From contig NZ_CP145905.1 of the NCBI RefSeq assembly GCF_036894955.1, positions 5,665,001 to 5,729,000 on the forward strand: a stretch of DNA of 64,000 nucleotides. The letters are read 5' to 3'. Positions 17,751-23,990 of this stretch are shown here, piece by piece (positions within the stretch are counted from its first letter, which is position 1; every line of letters begins with the position of its first letter). The notes under the pieces were generated by a model. That model was not told where the DNA came from. It ran no database searches and worked only from the letters and a program-made list of their open reading frames with translations. A program made the position numbers and the translations under genes. The stretch is from Paenibacillus sp. KS-LC4 (GTDB lineage Bacteria > Bacillota > Bacilli > Paenibacillales > Paenibacillaceae).

Positions 17751-18719
17751 ATGAAATTAGGAGTATTCAGCGTGCTTTTCGCACAGAAGTCTTTTGAAGA
17801 AGCGCTCGATTACATAGCTGCCAAAGGATTGGATGCTATTGAAATCGGCACTGGCGGTTACCCTGGCACAGCCCACTGTGATCCTGATGCCCTGCTTGCC
17901 GATGAGGAAAAGTTGAAAGCGTTTAAGCATGCGGTAGAATCACGCGGCCTGATCATCAGCGCCCTGAGCTGCCATGCTAATCCGCTGCACCCACAAAAGC
18001 ATTTAGCTGCTGCGGATGACGCTACGATTCGCAAAACGATTGAGCTCGCAGGCCGCCTCGGCGTTCCTGTCGTAAATACATTTTCCGGCTGCCCCGGCGA
18101 CCACGAGGATGCTAAATATCCGAACTGGCCGGTTGCACCTTGGCCAAACGATTTCCAAGAAATTTTGGCTTGGCAGTGGGAACACAAGGTTATCCCTTAT
18201 TGGACTGAGATCGGTGCACTTGCTGAAGCGCATGGCGTGAAAATCGGACTTGAGCTGCACGGCGGCTTCTCCGTTCACAGCCCGGCAACGCTGCTTCGCC
18301 TTCGTGAAGCGGTTGGCCCGGTTATCGGCGCCAACCTTGACCCAAGCCATATGTGGTGGCAAGGAATTGATCCGGTTCAAGCTGTTCATATTTTGGGACG
18401 CGCTGGCGCCATTCATCATTTCCACGCGAAGGATACGACGATTGATCCAATCAACGTCAACCATCACGGCGTAACGGATATGCAATCGTATTCGCTGATG
18501 CTGGATCGCGCTTGGCAATTCCGCACCGTCGGCTTCGGGCATGACCTGAAGGTATGGGCGGACATTATTAGCGCGCTGCGTCTGGTCGGCTACGACTATG
18601 TGGTGAGCATCGAGCACGAGGACGGTCTGATGTCCGTAGACGAAGGGTTCACCAAAGCGGTGCAAAACCTGCAGCAAGTGCTGATTAAAGAACCACTGGG
18701 CGAAATGTGGTGGGTATAG
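17751..18719 (+). CDS. Sugar phosphate isomerase/epimerase family protein (AP endonuclease family 2 TIM barrel)
   Basis: A 322-residue xylose-isomerase-like TIM barrel. Features are the N-terminal strand KLGVFSVLF, GLDAIEIGTGGYPG, VNTFSGCPG, the metal-ligand Glu in GLELHGGFSVHSP, ANLDPSHMWWQGIDP, HHFHAKDT, and the C-terminal VSIEHEDG. These give the Glu/Asp/His/Glu set that binds a divalent metal in this family. Members isomerise or epimerise small sugars or inositol derivatives; the substrate cannot be told. ATG 17751 is chosen because AGGAGGA lies 9 bases upstream. It is a single-gene unit with its own promoter and terminator. Confidence 0.88.
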   Translation: MKLGVFSVLFAQKSFEEALDYIAAKGLDAIEIGTGGYPGTAHCDPDALLADEEKLKAFKHAVESRGLIISALSCHANPLHPQKHLAAADDATIRKTIELAGRLGVPVVNTFSGCPGDHEDAKYPNWPVAPWPNDFQEILAWQWEHKVIPYWTEIGALAEAHGVKIGLELHGGFSVHSPATLLRLREAVGPVIGANLDPSHMWWQGIDPVQAVHILGRAGAIHHFHAKDTTIDPINVNHHGVTDMQSYSLMLDRAWQFRTVGFGHDLKVWADIISALRLVGYDYVVSIEHEDGLMSVDEGFTKAVQNLQQVLIKEPLGEMWWV

Positions 18720-18731
18720 GTTAAAGGAGGG

Positions 18732-18767
18732 CGGCTGCATCCGGCGAGGATGCAGCCGTTCTTTTTT
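18732..18767 (+). terminator. Terminator of the isomerase gene
   Basis: CGGCTGCATCC pairs with GGATGCAGCCG around a five-base loop, followed by GTTCTTTTTT, 12 bases past the stop codon. Confidence 0.9.
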
Positions 18768-18894
18768 CACAAATAGAGGGTAGGCTAGCTCGTGTAATTT
18801 TAACATCCCGCTAATAAATAACACTCTCCGCGTTAATCCTACCAGCGTAAGCTATAAGAGCAACTCCCACTACAACAGAGGATAGGTGATTCAT

Positions 18895-19329
18895 ATGACT
18901 AGCCATGCTTCTGATTTCAACGTTGTCGTTGCTGCATTCGTCCCTCAGCTTGCTACAGGCCAAACCTGCTATGAAGCACTACAGCTGTTCCGCAGCTACC
19001 CGGAAGCTCCATACGCTGTCGTATGTAATTCGCTGGCAGAGCCTGTTGGGCTCGTTATGCGCGACCGATTTTTTCTCCACTTATCGAGCAGCTTCCTTGG
19101 CTATTATCAGGCGGACATTACCAAACTCATGAACACCCGCTTCCACTCCATCATCGCTTCCTCCACAGACACAAGCTTTAATCTGCATAGCAGCTCCTCA
19201 TTGAAAAATATAGCCTCTGATCGTCACGCCGACCTATGCAGCGATTGCATCGTTATGATGAATGAGCAGGGCAAATTCGCTGGTATCATTCATGCTACCG
19301 CCTCGGAGACAGCTCCAGCTTATGCTTAG
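18895..19329 (+). CDS. Small CBS-domain-like protein
   Basis: A 144-residue cytoplasmic protein without TM segments. The text FVPQLATGQTCYEALQLFRSYP...AVVCNSLAEPVGLVMRDRFFLHLSS resembles the CBS pair found N-terminal to GGDEF/EAL proteins, where CBS domains bind adenine nucleotides. A second, weaker half contains CIVMMNEQGKFAGIIHAT. No output domain is attached. ATG 18895 follows AGGTGAT by seven bases; an in-frame GTG at 18886 is less likely. It has its own upstream region and ends at a bidirectional terminator. The role is unknown; it may be a stand-alone nucleotide sensor. Confidence 0.6.
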   Translation: MTSHASDFNVVVAAFVPQLATGQTCYEALQLFRSYPEAPYAVVCNSLAEPVGLVMRDRFFLHLSSSFLGYYQADITKLMNTRFHSIIASSTDTSFNLHSSSSLKNIASDRHADLCSDCIVMMNEQGKFAGIIHATASETAPAYA

Positions 19330-19370
19330 ATGCTAGCTGAGCGGTAGCCCTACTGCTTCCTGTATAGACA

Positions 19371-19424
19371 GAAAAAAAGCCGTAACCCTAACCGCCAACG
19401 GCAGTTTCGGATTACGACCTTTTT
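19371..19424. terminator. Bidirectional terminator between convergent genes
   Basis: Nested inverted repeats (GCCGTAA/TTACGAC outside, ACCGCC/GGCAGT inside) are flanked by seven A on the left and five T on the right. It can end both the CBS-like gene on the plus strand and the OsmC gene on the minus strand. Confidence 0.65.
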
Positions 19425-19458
19425 GTATGTGCTTAGTTGTGTTTGTACAGAGATCAGC

Positions 19459-19881
19459 TTATCCCCGCGTCATTTCTACCCCGTTGAGCACAAGCCGGTA
19501 ACGAATGTCCGCTTTCAGCGAATCCGAGACAGCGCAATATTTTTCCTTGCCCAGCTCAATCGCTTTCCAAATCCGGTAATCCGGCACATCGCCATTCACT
19601 TTAAAAATAAGATCAATGGCCGTAAAGCCCTTCGGCATTTCCTCCTTGCGCGTGCCCTCCGCATCAATCTCGATGCTGCTGATTGAACCAAGGAACGCAT
19701 CCATAATCATCGTAATATCAATGCCGATACAGCCTGCGAGGCCCGCCAGCAGCAGCTCCATCGGTGTAGCTCCTTGCCCGTCGCCGCCATAGGCTGCGGT
19801 CGCATCCATTCCAACGCTGTAGCCAGATGGCCCAACAGATGTAAATGCACGCTTGCCTGTCCATGTTGTTGTAACCTTCAT
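19459..19881 (-). CDS. OsmC/Ohr family protein
   Basis: A 140-residue peroxiredoxin-like protein that would reduce organic hydroperoxides with two conserved cysteines. These are visible in LAGLAGCIGID and in GKEKYCAVSDSL. TPMELLLAGLAGC is the family hallmark. The ATG is preceded by AAAGAGGG. It is next to, and in the same direction as, the amino acid ABC operon, 83 bases after its ATPase gene, so some cotranscription is possible. If that transporter imports cystine, a thiol-redox link would make sense, but this is inference. Confidence 0.9.
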   Translation of the reverse strand: MKVTTTWTGKRAFTSVGPSGYSVGMDATAAYGGDGQGATPMELLLAGLAGCIGIDITMIMDAFLGSISSIEIDAEGTRKEEMPKGFTAIDLIFKVNGDVPDYRIWKAIELGKEKYCAVSDSLKADIRYRLVLNGVEMTRG

Positions 19882-19964
19882 TGTAATGTACCCTCTTTCT
19901 TTCGTAAGAATCGAAGGCCAAGCCTCCTGGTTTAACCTTGTCGTTCGTATTTATATTTTGTCGA

Positions 19965-20738
19965 TCATAATTGCTGTTCTTGCTGCAATCCTCTGTGCTG
20001 ACCCAGCTTGCTTAGAAATCGGCGCGCCCGTTCGGTAACAGGATGATCGAAAAACACATCTGGTGCTGCCTCCTCGACAATTTGCCCATCATCCATAAAC
20101 ACAATACGATTCGCGACATGGCGGGCAAAAGCCATTTCATGCGTTACCACCAGCATCGTCATCCCTTCGCGAGCCAGCTGCTGCATCACATCAAGCACCT
20201 CGCCAACTAACTCCGGATCAAGCGCGGATGTCGGCTCATCAAATAATAAAACATCCGGCTCCATTGCCAGCGCCCTTGCAATGGCTACCCGCTGCTGCTG
20301 TCCGCCAGACAGCCTTGACGGATATTCATCCAGCTTGCCCTCCAGCCCGACGCGCTTCAGCATTTTTTTGCCGATGGCAACCGCTTCGCTTCTAGGCAGC
20401 TTTTTCACGACGAGCAGCGATTCTATGACGTTGCCAAGCGCCGTTTTATGAGGATACAGATTAAACTGTTGAAAGACCATCCCGCTATGACGACGAATGG
20501 TTTGGACATGCTGTCTATGCTCGCGTGGCTTCATCTGGGCATCAAGGCGAACACCGTTCATCTCAATACGGCCGCCGCTTAATGTTTCCAGCCCGTTCAG
20601 GCAGCGAAGCAGCGTGCTTTTTCCCGAGCCGCTTGGGCCGAGCAGAACAATAATTTCCCCTGGATTAACCTGGAGGTTGATCCCCTTCAGCACCTCATTG
20701 CCTTGAAAAGACTTCGTTAATTTCTCCGTCGTAATCAT
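19965..20738 (-). CDS. Polar amino acid ABC transporter, ATP-binding protein
   Basis: The ATPase of the importer, 257 residues: Walker A GPSGSGKS at 34-41, Q loop VFQQFNLYPHKTALGNV, signature LSGGQQQRVAIARALA, Walker B VLLFDEPTSALDPE, and the switch His in VVTHEMAFA. This is the GlnQ/TcyC type. The frame is open to 20888, but the first 50 codons of that longer frame read through repeat copy B and give no family-like sequence; ATG 20738 (MITTEKLTKSF) gives the normal length. It is the last gene of the binding protein - permease - ATPase operon and is separated from the permease gene by the repeat. Confidence 0.93.
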   Translation of the reverse strand: MITTEKLTKSFQGNEVLKGINLQVNPGEIIVLLGPSGSGKSTLLRCLNGLETLSGGRIEMNGVRLDAQMKPREHRQHVQTIRRHSGMVFQQFNLYPHKTALGNVIESLLVVKKLPRSEAVAIGKKMLKRVGLEGKLDEYPSRLSGGQQQRVAIARALAMEPDVLLFDEPTSALDPELVGEVLDVMQQLAREGMTMLVVTHEMAFARHVANRIVFMDDGQIVEEAAPDVFFDHPVTERARRFLSKLGQHRGLQQEQQL

Positions 20739-20756
20739 CGTATTTCTCACGCCCCA

Positions 20757-20860
20757 ACCCAAGCGTAAACGGCTGCCGCCGTCCTCTGGCGGCAAAGCTC
20801 CCGTTTCGCGATGAAATATAAGCCCATTATAAGAATGAAGCTTATCATTGCTTATATTTT
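20757..20860 (+). repeat. Two-hairpin intergenic repeat, copy B
   Basis: Starts CCAAGCGTAAACGGC, then the hairpin GCCGCC-GTCCTCT-GGCGGC, then CCCGTTTCG and GAAATATAAGC, ending in GCTTATATTTT. The second stem is AAATATAAGC/GCTTATATTT with an inner ATAAG/CTTAT. It sits between the permease and ATPase genes of one ABC operon and its right end touches the permease stop codon. Confidence 0.8.
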
Positions 20861-21504
20861 TAATAAGCCTTGGACAAGCGCTTCTCAATCGACTCCAATA
20901 TAGCTGAAAAAGCGGTGCTCATCACCCAATACATAACTCCAATTCCCACATAAAACGGCATATAGACGTAATACTGTGCTATAAGCAAGGTCGCCTGACG
21001 CAGCAGCTCGGTTACAGTAATAGCTGAAACGAGCGATGTCTCCTTAAGCATTCCAATAAACGTATTTCCCATTGGTGGAATGGCTACCCTTGCCGCCTGC
21101 GGAAGCACGATTCGATAAAGCGCCTGCCAAGAGGTCATGCCTGTTGCATATGCGGCCTCCATTTGCCCTTTTGGAATGGACAAAATCGCTCCACGAAACG
21201 TTTCCGACAAATACGCACCCACATTAATACTTAGTGCAATCGTTGCTGCCGTAAGTGGCCCTAATATAATTTTATAGTCCGCCAAGCCATAATAAACGAC
21301 AAAAATTTGGATAAGCACCGGGGTTCCACGAATAATCGAGACATATCCCCGAGCCAATAGCCGAATGGGACGGTTACCCTTTAAACGGGCTATCGCAACT
21401 ACTCCTCCAATTATGAGCCCAAAAAACATCGACATTATCGTCAGCAGCAGCGTGTAATACGCTCCCTTAAGCAGAAAAGAGAAATTTTCAAAAACGAGAT
21501 TCAT
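20860..21504 (-). CDS. Polar amino acid ABC transporter, permease
   Basis: A 214-residue membrane protein of the HisM/TcyB type with about five TM helices (first at about 12-40) and the EAA coupling motif seen in QMEAAYATGMTSWQALYRIVLPQAARVAIPP. SIIRGTPVLIQIFVVYYGL is the usual family core. It forms the channel for the binding protein encoded just upstream and is powered by the ATPase encoded just downstream. Confidence 0.94.
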   Translation of the reverse strand: MNLVFENFSFLLKGAYYTLLLTIMSMFFGLIIGGVVAIARLKGNRPIRLLARGYVSIIRGTPVLIQIFVVYYGLADYKIILGPLTAATIALSINVGAYLSETFRGAILSIPKGQMEAAYATGMTSWQALYRIVLPQAARVAIPPMGNTFIGMLKETSLVSAITVTELLRQATLLIAQYYVYMPFYVGIGVMYWVMSTAFSAILESIEKRLSKAY

Positions 21505-21582
21505 AACGTGAAGGTTCCCTTCCGTCTACGTGGTTTCGCGAGGTAAAGCTTATAAATCCATTTATTGTGACGAGGGCCGGGC

Positions 21583-22458
21583 TTATTCAGCCGCTGGCTC
21601 CTCACCGAACCATTTTACAAAAATAGTTTTATATGTCCCGTCGGCTTTCATCGCCTTCAAAGCCTCATTCAGCGCGTCACGGAACTCCGGGTTGTCCTTG
21701 CGAACGGCGATGCCTGCATTGTCCGATTTAATAGGCTCGCCAACCGCTTTGATTTTGAAGCCATTTTTCTCAACGATTGGTTTAAGAGCATACAGATTGT
21801 TGATTGTCGCATCAATACGTCCGGCATTCAGATCCTTCAGCGAAGTAATAACATCATCGTAGGTTTTAATCGTGAAGTCGCCGACTTCTGGAATCGCTGT
21901 TTTGCGAAGATACGTTTCGTCATTTGTGCCAAGGCCTACGCCAATATTTTTGCCTTTAAAATCAGCCAGCTTCGTAATCGTATCGTTATTTTCGGCTACG
22001 ATGATTTTTACAGAGTTCGTAATGTACGGCTCCGTAAAATCCATTTGCTCCTTGCGCTCGTCGGTAATCGTCATTTGGCTAATAACGACATCGAACTTCT
22101 TCGCCTGCAGTCCAGCGATCATGCCGGAAAACTCCTGTGCGACAAACTCAGCTTTTACACCAAGGCGTTTGGCGATTTCTTTGGCAATATCGGCATCAAA
22201 GCCATCCATTTCCTTGTTATCGTTCAAAAAGTTATAAGGGGCATAGGTTCCCATCAAGCCTACCTTCATAACACCCGCTTGCTTCACTTGCTCCAGCAAA
22301 TTATCAGAGGCTGCTGTCTCTGCTGTAGGGGAAGCCGTACCCGCATTGCCGCTGCTTGCGTTGTTTTCGTTTTTCGAACCGCAGCCCGCCACAATAACCG
22401 CCAGCAGCAAAATAGCTGTCATCAGCAATAACGTTTGTTTTTTCAGTTGAATCTTCAT
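21583..22458 (-). CDS. Amino acid ABC transporter substrate-binding lipoprotein (cystine-type)
   Basis: A 291-residue family 3 solute-binding protein. The signal peptide ends in VIVAGC with Cys at residue 26, then a Ser/Ala/Thr-rich linker. The binding fold starts at VMKVGLMGTYAPYNFLN, with the family motif GFDADIAKEIAKRLG, the ligand-contact strand FDVVISQMTITDERKEQMDFTEPY, and the usual GxxxGT element. It resembles TcyA/FliY-like cystine binders, though glutamine or arginine cannot be ruled out. The ATG follows GAAGGAGAGAG. Only 79 bases separate it from the upstream tetR gene, so both are probably on one transcript. Confidence 0.93.
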   Translation of the reverse strand: MKIQLKKQTLLLMTAILLLAVIVAGCGSKNENNASSGNAGTASPTAETAASDNLLEQVKQAGVMKVGLMGTYAPYNFLNDNKEMDGFDADIAKEIAKRLGVKAEFVAQEFSGMIAGLQAKKFDVVISQMTITDERKEQMDFTEPYITNSVKIIVAENNDTITKLADFKGKNIGVGLGTNDETYLRKTAIPEVGDFTIKTYDDVITSLKDLNAGRIDATINNLYALKPIVEKNGFKIKAVGEPIKSDNAGIAVRKDNPEFRDALNEALKAMKADGTYKTIFVKWFGEEPAAE

Positions 22459-22537
22459 CTTCCACTCTCTCCTTCATTGCTTCTCTAATTTTTTAGTTTT
22501 GCTTATTAATGTGTCCGGCTTTCACAGGGAAATGCAG

Positions 22538-23119
22538 CTAAATGCCTAATAAACCGAAAAATTCAAAGCGTGCCGTTTCCGCAGCCAGCAATTCCGGAGA
22601 TTTCTCCGCAATAGCATCGCCATCCAGGGAGCTGCGAAACAACCAACGGGACAACACGCCTTCAATGAGGCTCATCAGAAATGCCGCTCGCAGCTTGGCA
22701 TCAATCGCAGCGGGCAGCATACCCAGCTCAGTGGCGCGTTCAATATTGAGTACAAAGGATTGCTCCATCGCCATTTGAGTGCCCGTTATTTCCTGTCTAA
22801 CGACTTCGCTGAAGCCTGTGCCGTCAAGCAGCATACCCATTAAATAGCGGTTTTCCTGCGCAAAATGGAAGAGCTCGGCCAGCAGATGCTCCGAGGCTGA
22901 CACCATATCGTGCACCGAGCCGGCATTTTTTCGATAGCCTTGTCCAATAACCGCAAGCAGCCGCTCCCGTCCGTCCTGTACAATTTCTATAGCAATAGCT
23001 TCTTTACTTTTGAAATACCAATAGAAAGTGCCCTGCGCTACTCCAGCATCCGCTACAATATCCGATACTTTCGTCGAATGGTAACCATGAAGGGCAAAAC
23101 GCTTCAGTGCGGACTCCAT
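22538..23119 (-). CDS. TetR/AcrR family transcriptional regulator (start unclear)
   Basis: The N-terminal helix-turn-helix is clear: ALKRFALHGYHSTKVSDIVADAGVAQGTFYWYFKSKEAI, then a ligand-binding domain. The first standard start in frame is ATG 23119, which leaves the usual N-terminal arm (ERKRQI just before MESAL) untranslated and has no close Shine-Dalgarno. A good GGAGG lies at 23184-23188, but the ATG just after it is in another frame and meets TAG within seven codons. Either a non-standard start is used or one base has been lost or gained near 23160. It precedes the ABC transporter operon and has a promoter and palindromic operator, so autorepression and control of the operon are likely. 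Confidence 0.8.
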   Translation of the reverse strand: MESALKRFALHGYHSTKVSDIVADAGVAQGTFYWYFKSKEAIAIEIVQDGRERLLAVIGQGYRKNAGSVHDMVSASEHLLAELFHFAQENRYLMGMLLDGTGFSEVVRQEITGTQMAMEQSFVLNIERATELGMLPAAIDAKLRAAFLMSLIEGVLSRWLFRSSLDGDAIAEKSPELLAAETARFEFFGLLGI

Positions 23120-23190
23120 TATTTGGCGTTTGCGCTCCGCATTGTTCGCCCTATTGCGATCTACGGTTCCGATACCAGCATCGCCTCCAT

Positions 23191-23208
23191 TGATTGACTC
23201 GTCAGTCA
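23191..23208 (-). promoter_or_regulatory. Palindromic TetR-type operator
   Basis: TGATTGAC-TC-GTCAGTCA is an 18-base near-perfect palindrome with one mismatch. It lies just downstream of the -10 box of the tetR promoter, where a bound dimer would block transcription. Binding by the adjacent TetR protein is inferred. Confidence 0.65.
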
Positions 23209-23220
23209 GTTTTTATTTAA

Positions 23221-23249
23221 ATCCTATCGGATCACTCGTATATTGTCAA
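23221..23249 (-). promoter_or_regulatory. Sigma-A promoter of tetR (and probably the ABC operon)
   Basis: On the minus strand TTGACA (23249-23244), 17-base spacer, TAGGAT (23226-23221). Predicted transcription starts near 23214, just ahead of the palindromic operator. Confidence 0.75.
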
Positions 23250-23256
23250 GTGGCTA

Positions 23257-23297
23257 ACAAAAAAAGACCGTCCAAGTCGTATTCAACCTGGACGGTC
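23257..23297 (-). terminator. Terminator of the small membrane protein gene
   Basis: GACCGTCCA/TGGACGGTC hairpin followed by seven T on the minus strand, 15 bases past the stop of the 70-residue gene and just before the tetR promoter. Confidence 0.85.
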
Positions 23298-23311
23298 CTT
23301 CTTATTCGTCT

Positions 23312-23524
23312 TTATGCCAGCCATACTTTGGTGATCATGATGAAATCAATAAACAAAAACAATCCCAAAGATACAGCTGTGAAACCAATTGCAAAAATGT
23401 TCTTCTTGCGCTCTTTCACCAACCGGACAAAGCCGATCAATAACAAAATTGTAAACGCAAGCATAAACCAGTCAAACGTGTTAATGTTGCTGGTTGCTTG
23501 TGCTGCTTCTTCTGCCAAAAACAT
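23312..23524 (-). CDS. Small two-TM membrane protein (DUF2759-like)
   Basis: A 70-residue protein with two hydrophobic helices (about 18-36 and 44-64) joined by a short basic loop VKERKKN. The layout resembles the Firmicute DUF2759 family, of unknown function, but I cannot confirm this. ATG 23524 is chosen because GGGAGGGG lies 9 bases upstream; an in-frame ATG at 23566 lacks a signal. It is a single-gene unit with a clear terminator. Confidence 0.7.
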   Translation of the reverse strand: MFLAEEAAQATSNINTFDWFMLAFTILLLIGFVRLVKERKKNIFAIGFTAVSLGLFLFIDFIMITKVWLA

Positions 23525-23590
23525 GTGAATGACCCCTCCCACAGTTAAGCTTTTGCTCCATTTCACTTGCTTTAGGACCTGTCCTCCAAA

Positions 23591-23690
23591 CCAAGGTGAA
23601 CCGGCTTTCGTCGTCCTCTGACGACGCGGCGCGTTTCATTCCGAGAAATATAGAGAAAAGATAGAAACCTCATATCCTTTCCTATATTTT
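23591..23690 (+). repeat. Two-hairpin intergenic repeat, copy C (diverged)
   Basis: Begins CCAAGGTGAACCGGC, then a perfect hairpin CGTCGTC-CTCT-GACGACG, GCGTTTC, GAGAAATATAG, ending in CTATATTTT. The second stem AAATATAG/CTATATTT and inner GAAAAGATA/TATCCTTTC keep pairing although the sequence differs from the other copies. It lies in the 466-base gap between the 70-residue gene and uvrA. Apart from this repeat and the uvrA terminator, nothing is seen there. Confidence 0.65.
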
Positions 23691-23934
23691 CAAAAAAAAA
23701 CGATTTGGCCACACGCATCCTATCCTAACCTATATGTTATCTTTTCCATGCGCCTGACGCAAGTCCGAATCTGTTTTCGTAACAACTTTGTCACGTTTGT
23801 CCAATAAGCATGACGATTGCCCGATTACCAACCAAGCAAGTCCTCCTCCACTATCTCCTTATACGTTGTCCAGCTTTGCCCAACCTTATAACATGCGGCC
23901 ATCATGGAATAGGGATGAATTTCAATCAGACAAA

Positions 23935-23973
23935 GAAAAAAAGGGCTAACCCACACATCAGTGGGCTAGCCTA
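23935..23973 (-). terminator. Terminator of uvrBA
   Basis: GGCTAGCCCAC pairs with GTGGGTTAGCC, followed on the minus strand by CTTTTTTTC, 18 bases past the uvrA stop. Confidence 0.88.
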
Positions 23974-23990
23974 ACCTAACATCATCAGAT

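Noticed and set aside
20739..20888. N-terminal extension of the ABC ATPase frame
   Set aside because: It is translated repeat copy B plus the end of the permease gene, with no family similarity. The normal start is ATG 20738.
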